DNA from: Candidatus Palauibacter soopunensis
Lineage (GTDB): Bacteria; Gemmatimonadota; Gemmatimonadetes; Palauibacterales; Palauibacteraceae
Length of the DNA: 64,000 nucleotides
NCBI RefSeq assembly: GCF_947581735.1
Contig: NZ_CANPVT010000053.1
Coordinates: forward strand, 238,956 to 302,955
Direction: 5' to 3'
Shown here in pieces: positions 42,996 to 51,567 of the stretch. A program made the position numbers and the translations under genes. Below the pieces are notes generated by a model. The model saw nothing but the letters and a program-made list of their open reading frames with translations. It ran no database searches and was not told where the DNA came from. The first letter of the stretch is position 1. Each line of letters starts with the position of its first letter.

Positions 42996-44173
42996 GGCGT
43001 GCCGGGGCAACGCTCGGAATCGGGGTTGGTCAGAAGCTCGATCGCGTGCCTCGCCACGCGCGTCGCGCAGCCGGGGTGGCCGAGCCGCTCGCGAACGACC
43101 TCGAAGCCGCGCAACATCTCGCGCCGGGCCGGCGCCTCTTCGTGGAGGAGCGTCTCGAGCGCTGCCGCCGCCCCCTCGGCCGTCAGCCCATCCTGAAGGA
43201 ACTCCGGCACGACCGGGGCCTCGGCTACGAGATTGACGAGCACGATGGACGGCACGCGCACGAGCCGACGGCCGATGGCCCACTCCACCCTGCCCATGCG
43301 GTAGCCCACGACCATCGGCACCCCCGCGAGCGCGAGTTCGAGGGTGATCGTGCCGGACTTCGTGAGGGCAGCCCAGGACCGCGTCGTGGCCTCACGCGCG
43401 CCGGCGGTCGGGAATCCCGCTTCGGCATAGAGGGATTCCGGAAGGTGCGGTGGGCGCGCGATGATGAAATCGAGATCCCGGTGCCGCCCCGCGAGTTCCC
43501 GCGCCGCCTCCGCGAAGACAGGAAGCATGCACCGGACCTCCTGCTCCCGTGATCCCGGGAAGAGTCCGATCACCCTCCCCGAATCGGATGGGCGGCCCCC
43601 CATCGCCACGCCGGACCCGGTCGTCGGGCGGGCCCCCACACCACCGTCGGGAGCGTGCGTCGCGTCGAGCAGGGGATGCCCGACGAAGTCCGTGCGCACG
43701 CCGTATCGTGCGAGCAGCGCCGCTTCGAACGGGAGCACGGTGAGGACGCGGTCGCAATCGCGTCGCAGTTTCCTGGCCCGGCCCTCACGCCAGGCCCATA
43801 CCTGAGGCGCGATGTAGTAGAGGACCCGACGTCCCTGCCGCCGCGCGCTTCGGGCAAGCCGCAGATTCAGTCCCGGGTAGTCGATCGGAAGAAACAGCCG
43901 GACATCCTCCGTCACGAAGAGGCGCCGGATCCTGCGCTCCAGTCGAAGGAAGCCCGGCAGACGCCGCAGCACCTCCGTCCCGCCCATGACGGACAACTCG
44001 TCCAGCCCGGCGATCCTCGACACGCCGGCCGCGTCCATCTCGCGCCCGCCGATGCCGAACAGCCTCGCCTCGGGCAGCTTCCGGCGGATCTCCCGCGCGA
44101 CCGCCGCGCCGTGGTGGTCTCCCGAGGATTCGCCGGCGGAGATGAAGACCGCCGGTCGTGGACGTGGGGTCAG
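42989..44173 (-). CDS. lpxB: Lipid-A-disaccharide synthase (apparent CTG start)
   Basis: A 394-residue GT19 enzyme joining UDP-2,3-diacylglucosamine and lipid X. The N-terminal VFISAGESSGDHHGAAVAREIRRKLP is conserved, as are LPIDYPGLNLRLA, YYIAPQVWAWREGRARKL, GHPLLDA, GLFPGSREQEV and AALTKSGTITLELALAGVPMVVGYRM. In frame, no ATG/GTG/TTG occurs before the ATG at 44038, which would remove the SAGESSGD motif. The CTG at 44173, in a CTGA overlap with the stop of the 44-residue gene, gives the right N-terminus. No clear ribosome-binding site precedes it, so coupling is likely. Confidence 0.88.
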   Translation of the reverse strand: MTPRPRPAVFISAGESSGDHHGAAVAREIRRKLPEARLFGIGGREMDAAGVSRIAGLDELSVMGGTEVLRRLPGFLRLERRIRRLFVTEDVRLFLPIDYPGLNLRLARSARRQGRRVLYYIAPQVWAWREGRARKLRRDCDRVLTVLPFEAALLARYGVRTDFVGHPLLDATHAPDGGVGARPTTGSGVAMGGRPSDSGRVIGLFPGSREQEVRCMLPVFAEAARELAGRHRDLDFIIARPPHLPESLYAEAGFPTAGAREATTRSWAALTKSGTITLELALAGVPMVVGYRMGRVEWAIGRRLVRVPSIVLVNLVAEAPVVPEFLQDGLTAEGAAAALETLLHEEAPARREMLRGFEVVRERLGHPGCATRVARHAIELLTNPDSERCPGTPC

Positions 44174-44304
44174 GACAGGCGGCCGAGGTAGGCCATCAAC
44201 AAGAGGACAAGCGCAAGGAGGATGAGGAGAACCAGCGTCCGGGGTCCCCGCTTCACCGCGCCTCCGAGCTTCTTCCGCTCCTCACGAATCTTGAGCAACG
44301 ACAT
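44170..44304 (-). CDS. 44-residue membrane protein upstream of lpxB
   Basis: MSLLKIREERKKLGGAVKRG is a basic N-terminus, followed by one hydrophobic helix (TLVLLILLALVLLLMAYLG) and RLS. The ATG at 44304 lies inside the 3' end of the Gfo/Idh gene (23-base overlap). Its stop overlaps the CTG start of lpxB. Tiny one-helix proteins are easy to miss; this one is supported mainly by the overlaps and clear hydrophobic helix. Function unknown. Confidence 0.5.
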   Translation of the reverse strand: MSLLKIREERKKLGGAVKRGPRTLVLLILLALVLLLMAYLGRLS

Positions 44305-45256
44305 GTACGAACTCCTCGATTTCGCGGGTGATTCGAATCGCGACTTCCAGTGCCTCCCTGCCCGCGCGACCCGATACCAGGCGGCTCGGGCGTCCCGCGA
44401 TCGCATCGGCGAAGGCCTCGAGTTCCCGCGCGAGCGCCTCGCCGCCGCGAGCCTCCAGCGGCACGTGCTCCACCAGGGCCTCCACCCCCGTGATTGCGGT
44501 CACGGTCCGTGGATCGCGCCGCCTGTAGTGATGTCCCGTTTCGGCCGCCAGGTCCAAGCTGAAGTACCCGGAGCGCTGGAACAACCGCAGCTTTCGCATT
44601 GCCTTCAGCGCCACGCGGCTCGCGGTGATGTTCGCCACCGTGCCGTCCTCGAACGACAGGCGGGCGTTGGCGAGGTCGATCCGGGGGGAGATGACGGGCA
44701 CACCCACCGCCCGCACGTCCGCCAGCGGGGCCTCCGTCAGGGTGAGCACGAGGTCGATGTCGTGAATCATGAGATCCAGGATCACCGTGGTGTCCGCACC
44801 CCGGGGCTGAAACGGCGCCATGCGCAGCGACTCGATGAACCGCGGTCGATCCAGCCATGGATCCGCGGCGAGGAGGATGCCGTTGAAGCGCTCGACGTGT
44901 CCGACGCCGAGAACGACCCCCCGCTCCTCCGCGAGCGCGAGGATCTCATCCGCTTCGCCGAGGCTCGTGGTGAGCGGTTTCTCGACCAGTACGTGGCAAC
45001 CCGCCCGGATCGCGGCGGCGGCGGCCTCGTGGTGCGCCACGGTGGGCACCGCGACGACGACGGCTTCGACTCGGTCCAGCAGCGCCTCAGCGTCCGCGAA
45101 GGCCGGTACGGACAACGCACCCGCGACCTTGTTCGCCCGCGCGGCCGACCGGTCGTGGACCCCCTCCAACTCGAACGCGTCGCTCTGCGCCAGGAGTCGG
45201 GCGTGCTCGGCGCCCAGCTTCCCGACGCCAACGACGCCGGCCGGAATGCGGCTCAC
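44282..45256 (-). CDS. Gfo/Idh/MocA family oxidoreductase (GnnA candidate)
   Basis: A 324-residue NAD(P)-dependent sugar oxidoreductase. N-terminal Rossmann GVVGVGKLGAEHARLL, then VEAVVVAVPTVAHHEAAAAAIRAGCHVLVEKPLTTSLGEADEIL with the conserved EKP, and the C-terminal substrate domain (GHVERFNGIL, DLMIHDIDLVLTL). It lies between lpxA and lpxB. In Acidithiobacillus and Leptospira GnnA (same family) with GnnB makes UDP-GlcNAc3N for amide-linked lipid A, and these genes sit near lpxA. Here the GnnB aminotransferase is not adjacent, so this assignment is tentative. GTG start overlaps lpxA. Confidence 0.85.
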   Translation of the reverse strand: MSRIPAGVVGVGKLGAEHARLLAQSDAFELEGVHDRSAARANKVAGALSVPAFADAEALLDRVEAVVVAVPTVAHHEAAAAAIRAGCHVLVEKPLTTSLGEADEILALAEERGVVLGVGHVERFNGILLAADPWLDRPRFIESLRMAPFQPRGADTTVILDLMIHDIDLVLTLTEAPLADVRAVGVPVISPRIDLANARLSFEDGTVANITASRVALKAMRKLRLFQRSGYFSLDLAAETGHHYRRRDPRTVTAITGVEALVEHVPLEARGGEALARELEAFADAIAGRPSRLVSGRAGREALEVAIRITREIEEFVHVVAQDS

Positions 45257-46107
45257 ACGGCAGACCGGGTCTTCGCCTCTCGCGGCTCCGGCGGGAGGTC
45301 GTCGTCCGGTCCGACGCGGGTCGCGGTAACGCCACGTTCGGAATGGAGGATGAACTCCACGAGTTCTCGCACTTCGGGAGTCATGTTCCCCCGCCGCACG
45401 CGATCGAGACTCGCCCGGAGCGGGTCACCCGACCGGAAGATCGTCCGGTAGGCGGCCTGCAGGGCACGGATTGCATCCGGCTCGAACCCCCGGCGTTCGA
45501 GTCCGATACGGTTGACGCCGTACGTGCGGGTACGGCCTCCCCCCACCAGGGTGTACGGTGCAACGTCCCGCGAGACGCGCGCGCCTCCTCCGACCATTGC
45601 GTGCCGGCCGATGCGCGTGAACTGGTGGATCCCCGTCAGCCCTCCGACGATTCCCCAGTCTCCGATCTCGACGTGTCCCCCCATGGTCACGCCGTTCGCG
45701 AGTACGACATGATCTCCGATGAGGCAGTCGTGGGCGATGTGCACGTAGGCCATCACGAGCGTGTCCGCCCCGACCGAAGTCAGACCGCTCGCTGCCGTCC
45801 CCCGGTTGAGCGTCGTGAACTCGCGGACGACGGTGCGTCGTCCGATCTCCAGGAAGGTGCGTTCACCCGCGTACTTCAGATCCTGCGGGTCCGAGCCCAG
45901 GACGGCGCCCTTCGCGATGCGCACATCCTCGGCCACGCGCGTATCCCGTTCGATGAGCACGTGCGGGCCGATCCGGACCCGTTCGCCGACCTCCACGTCG
46001 GGGCCGATGACGGTGTACGGCCCCACGGTGGCGCTGGAGGCGATGCTTGCCGACGGATCCACAACCGCCGTCGCGTGGCGTCCCGGTGCGTAACCCGCCG
46101 AGGTCAC
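45253..46107 (-). CDS. lpxA: UDP-N-acetylglucosamine acyltransferase
   Basis: A 284-residue left-handed beta-helix enzyme that starts lipid A synthesis by O- (or N-) acylating UDP-GlcNAc(3N). Hexapeptide repeats run from about residue 10 to 190 (VVDPSASIASSATVGPYTVIGPDVEVGERVRIG). The catalytic His lies in MAYVHIAHDCLIGDHVVLANGVTMGGHV, and GLTGIHQFTRIGRHAMVGGGARVSRDV follows. The C-terminal helical part is normal. GTG at 46107 overlaps fabZ. Its sugar selectivity bears on the Gfo/Idh neighbour. Confidence 0.95.
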   Translation of the reverse strand: MTSAGYAPGRHATAVVDPSASIASSATVGPYTVIGPDVEVGERVRIGPHVLIERDTRVAEDVRIAKGAVLGSDPQDLKYAGERTFLEIGRRTVVREFTTLNRGTAASGLTSVGADTLVMAYVHIAHDCLIGDHVVLANGVTMGGHVEIGDWGIVGGLTGIHQFTRIGRHAMVGGGARVSRDVAPYTLVGGGRTRTYGVNRIGLERRGFEPDAIRALQAAYRTIFRSGDPLRASLDRVRRGNMTPEVRELVEFILHSERGVTATRVGPDDDLPPEPREAKTRSAV

Positions 46108-46532
46108 CGGTCCATGACCTGTCCGAGAATCGTGGCCTCCGCCGCGACGCGGCCGTCGACCCGCGCAATCCCTTTCAGCTTCCCGCGCTTGCCTCGCCCC
46201 TGAACGAGGTCGAGTTCGAGGATCAACTGGTCTCCGGGGATGACGGGCCGCCGGAACTTCACGCCGTCCACCGACAGGAAGTAGATGACCTTGTCCTCGG
46301 GGTCCTGCAGGCCGCTCATCAGGAGGACTCCCCCGCACTGTGCGAGCGCTTCGATGATGAGCACCCCGGGCATCACGGGACGGCCGGGAAAATGCCCGGC
46401 GAAGAACGGTTCGTTCGCGCTCACGTTCTTCAGGCCGACGATCCGTTGCCCCGGTTCGATCTCGAGCACCCGGTCCACCAGAAGCATCGGATACCGATGC
46501 GGGAGGATGTTCAGTATTTCGGTGATGTCCAT
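46104..46532 (-). CDS. fabZ: 3-hydroxyacyl-[ACP] dehydratase FabZ
   Basis: A 142-residue hot-dog-fold dehydratase of fatty-acid synthesis: ILNILPHRYPMLLVDRVLEIEPGQRIVGLKNVSANEPFFAGHFPGRPVMPGVLIIEALAQ carries the catalytic His (HFPG) and Glu. ATG at 46532 with AGGAAGGG ahead. A single-domain enzyme, not fused to LpxC as in some Bacteroidota. It links acyl-chain supply to lpxA. Confidence 0.95.
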   Translation of the reverse strand: MDITEILNILPHRYPMLLVDRVLEIEPGQRIVGLKNVSANEPFFAGHFPGRPVMPGVLIIEALAQCGGVLLMSGLQDPEDKVIYFLSVDGVKFRRPVIPGDQLILELDLVQGRGKRGKLKGIARVDGRVAAEATILGQVMDR

Positions 46533-46560
46533 CACCCTTCCTCGTTCGTCTCGTTCTGCC

Positions 46561-47412
46561 TCAATCGTATCCCTGTGTCGTGCCACGGGCTGCCAGTCGG
46601 CGGGCGAGTTCCAGATTGCCGTGGTGTCCCGGTCGTTCCGCGACCACATGACATTGCAGTCTCGCGCCCACGAGTGCGAGATCGCCGATGATGTCCAGGA
46701 TCTTGTGCCGCACGAATTCATCGGGGAAACGGAGTTCCTGCCCGGCTTCGAGTCCGTCCGCGGAGAGGACGAGCGTGTTGTCCCGCGTCGCTCCGAGCGC
46801 GAGTCCCCGCTCACGGAGCGCGTCTCCCCATGCGGACAGACCAAAAGTGCGGGCCGGCGCGATCTCCCGTGCGAACGCCACAGGCTCCAGTCGCGCGCTC
46901 GCGGACTGCCGCCCGATGAGAGGGTGGTCAAAGTCGATCGTGGCCGAAACCCGCCCGAACTCCGCGGGGAGGACATCGTACCGGGTCCCCCCGGCCTTCA
47001 GCTGCAGGGGCCGGCCGATCCGGAGGCACCGTGCCTCGGCTTCCTGCGCGACAGGTCCGGCTTCCAGCAGCCGGTCGCACCAGCCGGCCGCGCTCCCATC
47101 GAGAGCGGGCGGTTCGGGCCCGGCAACGTCGATCCAGAGATTGTCGAGCGCCAGCCCGTGCGCCGCGGCGAGGACGTGTTCGGCCGTGCGAATCACGGCG
47201 TCGCCCCGCCGGAGAGCGGTCTCGCGGTAGGCGGAGTGCACGGACTCCACCGTGGCCGGTATCTCCGGCGCATCGGGGAGATCCGTGCGACGGAAGCGCA
47301 GGCCGCCGTGTTCGGGCGCAGGGCGAAGCCGCACGATGGAGGGCTCGCCCGTGTGTATTCCGTACCCGCGGACCTCCACGGCCCGCGCGATCGTGCGCTG
47401 TTTCGCCGTCAA
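46561..47412 (-). CDS. lpxC: UDP-3-O-acyl-N-acetylglucosamine deacetylase
   Basis: A 283-residue zinc amidase, the committed step of lipid A synthesis. Zinc ligands are seen in RTAEHVLAAAHGL and in RHKILDIIGDLAL, with the catalytic His in ERPGHHGNLELARRL. The GYGIHTGEPSIVRLRPAP start is typical. The TTG at 47412 lies in a TTGA overlap with lpxD and begins just before the conserved core. The frame stays open upstream but has no homology there. Confidence 0.94.
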   Translation of the reverse strand: MTAKQRTIARAVEVRGYGIHTGEPSIVRLRPAPEHGGLRFRRTDLPDAPEIPATVESVHSAYRETALRRGDAVIRTAEHVLAAAHGLALDNLWIDVAGPEPPALDGSAAGWCDRLLEAGPVAQEAEARCLRIGRPLQLKAGGTRYDVLPAEFGRVSATIDFDHPLIGRQSASARLEPVAFAREIAPARTFGLSAWGDALRERGLALGATRDNTLVLSADGLEAGQELRFPDEFVRHKILDIIGDLALVGARLQCHVVAERPGHHGNLELARRLAARGTTQGYD

Positions 47413-48479
47413 GCGCCTTCTTCGCCCGACCCGTCCCGCCGGATCGCCCGATCGCCCTCGCGGGCACCCAGCCACTGCTCGAGCCGCGTGACGCGATGGA
47501 AGAGGTCCGGCAGCCTGCTCAGGTGGGCGGCCTCCTTCAGCCACGACCGTTGGGGCCTGGCCGGCGTCCCTCCCAGCTCCGCTCCGGCGGGCACGTCCTG
47601 AACCACGCCCGTCTGGCCCGCGATGCGCGCGCCGGCTCCGATCATCAGGTGGCCCGCCACGCCGGCCTGGCCGCCGAGGTGCGTTCCGGCGCCGATGTCG
47701 CAGCTCCCCGCGATGCCGACGTGCGCCGCGATGAGGCAATCGCTCCCGATCCGTACGTTGTGCCCCACGTGCACGAGGTTGTCGAGCTTGGTCCGGTCGC
47801 CGATCCGTGTATCGTCGAGCGCGCCGCGGTCGATCGTGCAGTTCGCTCCGATCTCGACGTCGGCTCCGATCACGCAGCCGCCGATCTGCGGCACCTTGTG
47901 CGCCCCGCTCGGCCCCGGCACGTACCCGAAGCCATCCGTTCCGATGCGCGCGCCGGCGTGCACGCGCACCCGGTCGCCCATCTCGACCCCGTGGAGGACG
48001 GAGACGGCGTGGTCGAGCCGGCAGTCGACCCCGATCCGGACTCCGCGGCCGATCAGCGTCCCCGGCCCCACCCACGTCCCACGGCCGATCCGGGCCCCGT
48101 CCTCCACCACGACGCCGGGGCCGAGCGACACCCCCTCGCCGATTCGCGCCCCCTCGTCGACGCGGGCCGACGGGTGGATCCCCGGCGGCGGCGAGGGCTC
48201 CGGATGGAACAGCCGCACGATCCTGGCGAAGGACAGATGGGGATCATCGACCTTCAGGACGCTGAACCGAACGTCGCTCGGCTCGAAGCTGCGCGGGGTC
48301 AGCACCGCCCCCGCCCGCGTCCCGTGTACGGCCTCCCGCATGGCTTCGCGGGCAAAGAAGGCCAGGTCTTCGGGGCCGGCGACGTCGAGCGAGGCGACTC
48401 CGCTCAGCCGGCGGTCGGGATCACCCAGGACATCCGCGCCCACGCGACGAGCGAGATCGGAGACCGTGAACGTCGTCAT
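47409..48479 (-). CDS. lpxD: UDP-3-O-(3-hydroxyacyl)glucosamine N-acyltransferase
   Basis: A 356-residue trimer-forming acyltransferase. N-terminal uridine-binding domain (VSDLARRVGADVLGDPDRRLSGVASLDVAGPEDLAFF), then hexapeptide repeats (IHPSARVDEGARIGEGVSLGPGVVVEDGARIG...), the catalytic-His region LDNLVHVGHNVRIG, and a helical C-terminus. The RIGTDGFGYVP loop is typical of LpxD. Overlaps lpxC by TTGA. Confidence 0.95.
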   Translation of the reverse strand: MTTFTVSDLARRVGADVLGDPDRRLSGVASLDVAGPEDLAFFAREAMREAVHGTRAGAVLTPRSFEPSDVRFSVLKVDDPHLSFARIVRLFHPEPSPPPGIHPSARVDEGARIGEGVSLGPGVVVEDGARIGRGTWVGPGTLIGRGVRIGVDCRLDHAVSVLHGVEMGDRVRVHAGARIGTDGFGYVPGPSGAHKVPQIGGCVIGADVEIGANCTIDRGALDDTRIGDRTKLDNLVHVGHNVRIGSDCLIAAHVGIAGSCDIGAGTHLGGQAGVAGHLMIGAGARIAGQTGVVQDVPAGAELGGTPARPQRSWLKEAAHLSRLPDLFHRVTRLEQWLGAREGDRAIRRDGSGEEGA

Positions 48480-48510
48480 TCGCGGAACGGGTCGGGCCCC
48501 GCGCCGGCTG

Positions 48511-49119
48511 CTAGCTACCGGGCAGGGCCGAGAGGGCGGCGAGGTCCACCCCGAGACGCTCGAGCACCGCGGTCGTGATGTCGAGGGAGGTGTCCGCCGC
48601 CACCACGCCCGCGGCGATGTCGAGCACGATCGAGTAGCTGCGTTCCGCGCGGATCTCCTCGATCACCTCGTTCACGCGCACCACGATCGGTTCGAGCAGC
48701 TCTGCGCGACGCCGATCGAGTTCCACGTTCAGTTCCTGCTGCCGCCCTGCCGCCTCCTGCTGCTTGTTGCGGATCTCCTGCTCCTTCTGCTGGCGTCCCG
48801 CCGGGTCGAGCAGTGACTGCTGCTGCTGGTACGCCGCAATGAGAGAGTCGATCTCCGCCGCAAAAACCTCAAGTTCGCCCTCGAACTCGAGGGACAGGCG
48901 CTGAAACGCGGCGCCCGCCGAATCGGCGCCGGGTGCGACGGGAAGGATGGCCTGCGTGTTCACGTAGACGATCGGCGTCCCCTCAGGGGGCAGCGGGATG
49001 GCTTCCAGCGTCGCCGGCGCCCCCGGCTGCTCCTGACCGGCCAGAGGGCCCGCGATCAGCGAGCCAAGCGCCAGCGCGCGCATCACGGCCGGCCTTGCGC
49101 CCCCGTGGATCCAGTTCAT
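48511..49119 (-). CDS. OmpH/Skp-like periplasmic chaperone
   Basis: A 202-residue exported protein. A signal peptide (MNWIHGGARPAVMRALALGSLIAGPLAGQ) precedes a short beta part (IVYVNTQAILPVAPGADSAGAAF) and a long charged helical region (FQRLSLEFEGELEVFAAEIDSLIAAYQQQQSLLDPAGRQQKEQEIRNKQQEAAGRQQELNVELDRRR) forming the Skp arms. A final helix-strand follows (VNEVIEEIRAERSYSIVLDIA). bamA just upstream and lpxD downstream match the usual bamA-skp-lpxD order. It would carry unfolded outer-membrane proteins to BamA. Confidence 0.9.
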   Translation of the reverse strand: MNWIHGGARPAVMRALALGSLIAGPLAGQEQPGAPATLEAIPLPPEGTPIVYVNTQAILPVAPGADSAGAAFQRLSLEFEGELEVFAAEIDSLIAAYQQQQSLLDPAGRQQKEQEIRNKQQEAAGRQQELNVELDRRRAELLEPIVVRVNEVIEEIRAERSYSIVLDIAAGVVAADTSLDITTAVLERLGVDLAALSALPGS

Positions 49120-49137
49120 GTCGGTATCCCTCTCGGT

Positions 49138-51567
49138 TCAGAACACACGTCCGAACTTGAAGTGCAGTTGCCAACCCGGATCCGGCCGGCCCAGGACATC
49201 GCGCCGATCGAATCCGTATGCGTAGTCGAGACCTAGGGGACCGAACGGCGTCACGAGACTCGCGCCGATCCCCGCCCCTACCAGAAGGTCCGTCGGGTTG
49301 AGCTGGCTCGCGTCCAGCCAGACGTTTCCGGCGTCCATGAAAGCACTCATGAAGATGCTGCTCGTAAGCTTGATCCCGAAAGTCACCCCGGTCCGGAAGA
49401 ACGATTCCCCCACGCGGTCGAGGTCGCTGAAGGGGGCGTTGTCCGGGATGTGCCCCGACGGAGTTACGGAAGCCTCGTCGTATCCTCGTAACTGGATCCC
49501 CGCCTGTGTGCCCCCCGCATAGTAGCGTTCGGTGAAGAACGGATTCCGGCCCAGGATGAGCCCGGCCTCGAAGCTGAGGCCGAAGGTGAGTTCGATGGGC
49601 GGACTCGTGCTCCCGGGGCCCCCGCCGAGCCGACCCACCGGCACGAACCACTCGCTCGTCAAATCGAGCTTCTGGTAGTTCCCATCGCCTCCGAGGAAGC
49701 CGCCCGTCTGCCGGAACGCGAGCTGGTTCCGGGCGCCGGCCGTCGCGAATAGCGGGTTGTTCCGGCTATCCTGGACCAGGCGCCCGGAAAGCGTCGATCG
49801 CACGCCGGAGAAGAGCGAGAATCGCCGCCCGATCACGTTCGTCGTGTCCAGCCCCCGCACGTCGTCGTCGAAGATCGAGTAGCCCACGAACACGCGCGTG
49901 TTCCGTATCCCGAAGATGGGGATGCCGACTTCCGTCAGGCCGCCCGTCTGGCGGCGGTCTCCGAGGCTGAAGCCGGTGAACTGGTCGCGCGAACTCCGCA
50001 GCGTGACGTTGGCGGAGTAGTGGCTTCCGAAGAGTTCCGGATCGGAGTAGCTGATATCGGCGTCCCGCTGCCGGCGGCCGAAGATCCAGCGTAAGCTTCC
50101 CGTCTTCGCGAGCCCGAAGAGGTTCGGCTGCGAATAGCCGATGAACCCCGCGAGCCCCGTGTAGCCGGACGCGGTGATCCCGAAGTTCAGCGTCCCCGTC
50201 TGCTTCTCCTGGACGCGCAGCGAGATGTCGATGTCCCCGTCCGGGCGCGGGCGGATGTTGATCGCCTCATCCGGCGGCAGCGGCTCGAAGAAGTTCAACC
50301 CCTGGATGTTCTGGAACGACTGGATCAGGCGTTCCTGCGAGTACACGTCACCGGGGAAGATGAGCAGGCGGTTCCGAATCACGCGGTCATGCGTGGCCGT
50401 GTTCCCCTCGATCGCGATCTCCCGGATATAGCTTCGCGCGCCTTCCTGGATGACGAGATGGGCCGTGACGCGGGGCGCCTCGCCTTCGGGGACGTCCACG
50501 CGCCGCACATCCGGCGTGACGCGGGACCCGAGGTATCCGTTGTTCCGGTAGAGGTCTCCGAGGTCCGCCGGCGAAGCGTAGAAGGCGGTGAAGTTGAAGG
50601 GAGGATACGCCTCGTCCCCTTCGGCCTCGTGCTGGTCGCGGCGCACGATCGGCTCGATCGTCGCGAGCGGAAACGCGCGGTTGCCCGTGATCCTCAGATC
50701 CTCGAGCAGGTACTGGGCGCCCTCCGCGACGCGGATCTCGATCCGGCCCTTCCCGGTCACGCGGTCCGAGATGACCGTGTCCCCGAGCACCTCGAAGTCG
50801 AGATAGCCGTGCGAGCGGTAGAAGTCCGGGAGGCGCTCCGTCAGGTCGCGCCGGAATTCGTCCCTCTTGAGTTCACCGGAATCGAACCAGAAGAACCCCT
50901 CCTCATCCGTGGCCATCGCCGCCCGGAGTTCGCCGTCCGTGAACGCTTCGTTCCCCGCGAATGTGATCGCCGTGATCCCGAGCCGCGGCCCTTCGTCGAC
51001 GTCGAACACAACGAGAAGGTCCGGAGGAAACGCCGGGTCAGGGCGGATGAGCGTATCCACGCTCGCGGTCGGAAACCCTTCGTTCGACAACAGTTCGAGC
51101 ATTGTGACGCGCGCGCGCCCGATGCGACTGGGGTCGAGCGGACTGTTGCTTGTGAGGCCGACGGTGTCGCGGATGACGTCTTCGTCCACCCGTTCCAGCC
51201 CGCGGAACGCGTACTGCGTGATGTAGGGCCGTTCCTCCACGCGGATGTAGAAGACGCCGCGCTCGGGATCGTCCGACTCCGCCACCCCGATCTCGACATC
51301 GGAGAAGTCCCCGGAACTGAAGAGGCGGCGGATCGCGTCCTGGATCTGGGGTTGGCGCACGACGTTGCCCGGGCGGAGGCCGCTGCGGGTGATGATGATG
51401 TTCGCGGAGTGGCGTTGATTCCCCACCACCACGACCGAATCGACACGGACGGACGACTGGTCGAGCTGAATCTGCGCCGAGGCCGGCTCCGCGGCGGCGA
51501 GCCCGAGGATCAGGCCTGTCAGCACCAGTCCGCCCGCCGCGCTGGCAGGCGGCCGCCGGCGGTTCAT
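49138..51567 (-). CDS. bamA: Outer-membrane protein assembly factor BamA
   Basis: An 809-residue Omp85 protein. Signal peptide (...AAAEPASAQ), five POTRA domains (about 40-430, e.g. [73 protein letters not shown]) and a C-terminal 16-strand barrel (from about 450) with [25 protein letters not shown] holding the lid-loop RGY motif. It ends in ...[10 protein letters not shown] with the terminal Phe. ATG overlaps the clpC stop. Should insert the three DUF5916 proteins among others. Confidence 0.96.
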   Translation of the reverse strand: MNRRRPPASAAGGLVLTGLILGLAAAEPASAQIQLDQSSVRVDSVVVVGNQRHSANIIITRSGLRPGNVVRQPQIQDAIRRLFSSGDFSDVEIGVAESDDPERGVFYIRVEERPYITQYAFRGLERVDEDVIRDTVGLTSNSPLDPSRIGRARVTMLELLSNEGFPTASVDTLIRPDPAFPPDLLVVFDVDEGPRLGITAITFAGNEAFTDGELRAAMATDEEGFFWFDSGELKRDEFRRDLTERLPDFYRSHGYLDFEVLGDTVISDRVTGKGRIEIRVAEGAQYLLEDLRITGNRAFPLATIEPIVRRDQHEAEGDEAYPPFNFTAFYASPADLGDLYRNNGYLGSRVTPDVRRVDVPEGEAPRVTAHLVIQEGARSYIREIAIEGNTATHDRVIRNRLLIFPGDVYSQERLIQSFQNIQGLNFFEPLPPDEAINIRPRPDGDIDISLRVQEKQTGTLNFGITASGYTGLAGFIGYSQPNLFGLAKTGSLRWIFGRRQRDADISYSDPELFGSHYSANVTLRSSRDQFTGFSLGDRRQTGGLTEVGIPIFGIRNTRVFVGYSIFDDDVRGLDTTNVIGRRFSLFSGVRSTLSGRLVQDSRNNPLFATAGARNQLAFRQTGGFLGGDGNYQKLDLTSEWFVPVGRLGGGPGSTSPPIELTFGLSFEAGLILGRNPFFTERYYAGGTQAGIQLRGYDEASVTPSGHIPDNAPFSDLDRVGESFFRTGVTFGIKLTSSIFMSAFMDAGNVWLDASQLNPTDLLVGAGIGASLVTPFGPLGLDYAYGFDRRDVLGRPDPGWQLHFKFGRVF

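Noticed and set aside
44036..44038. ATG at 44038 as the start of lpxB
   Set aside because: It would delete the conserved SAGESSGDHHG segment encoded in frame just upstream.
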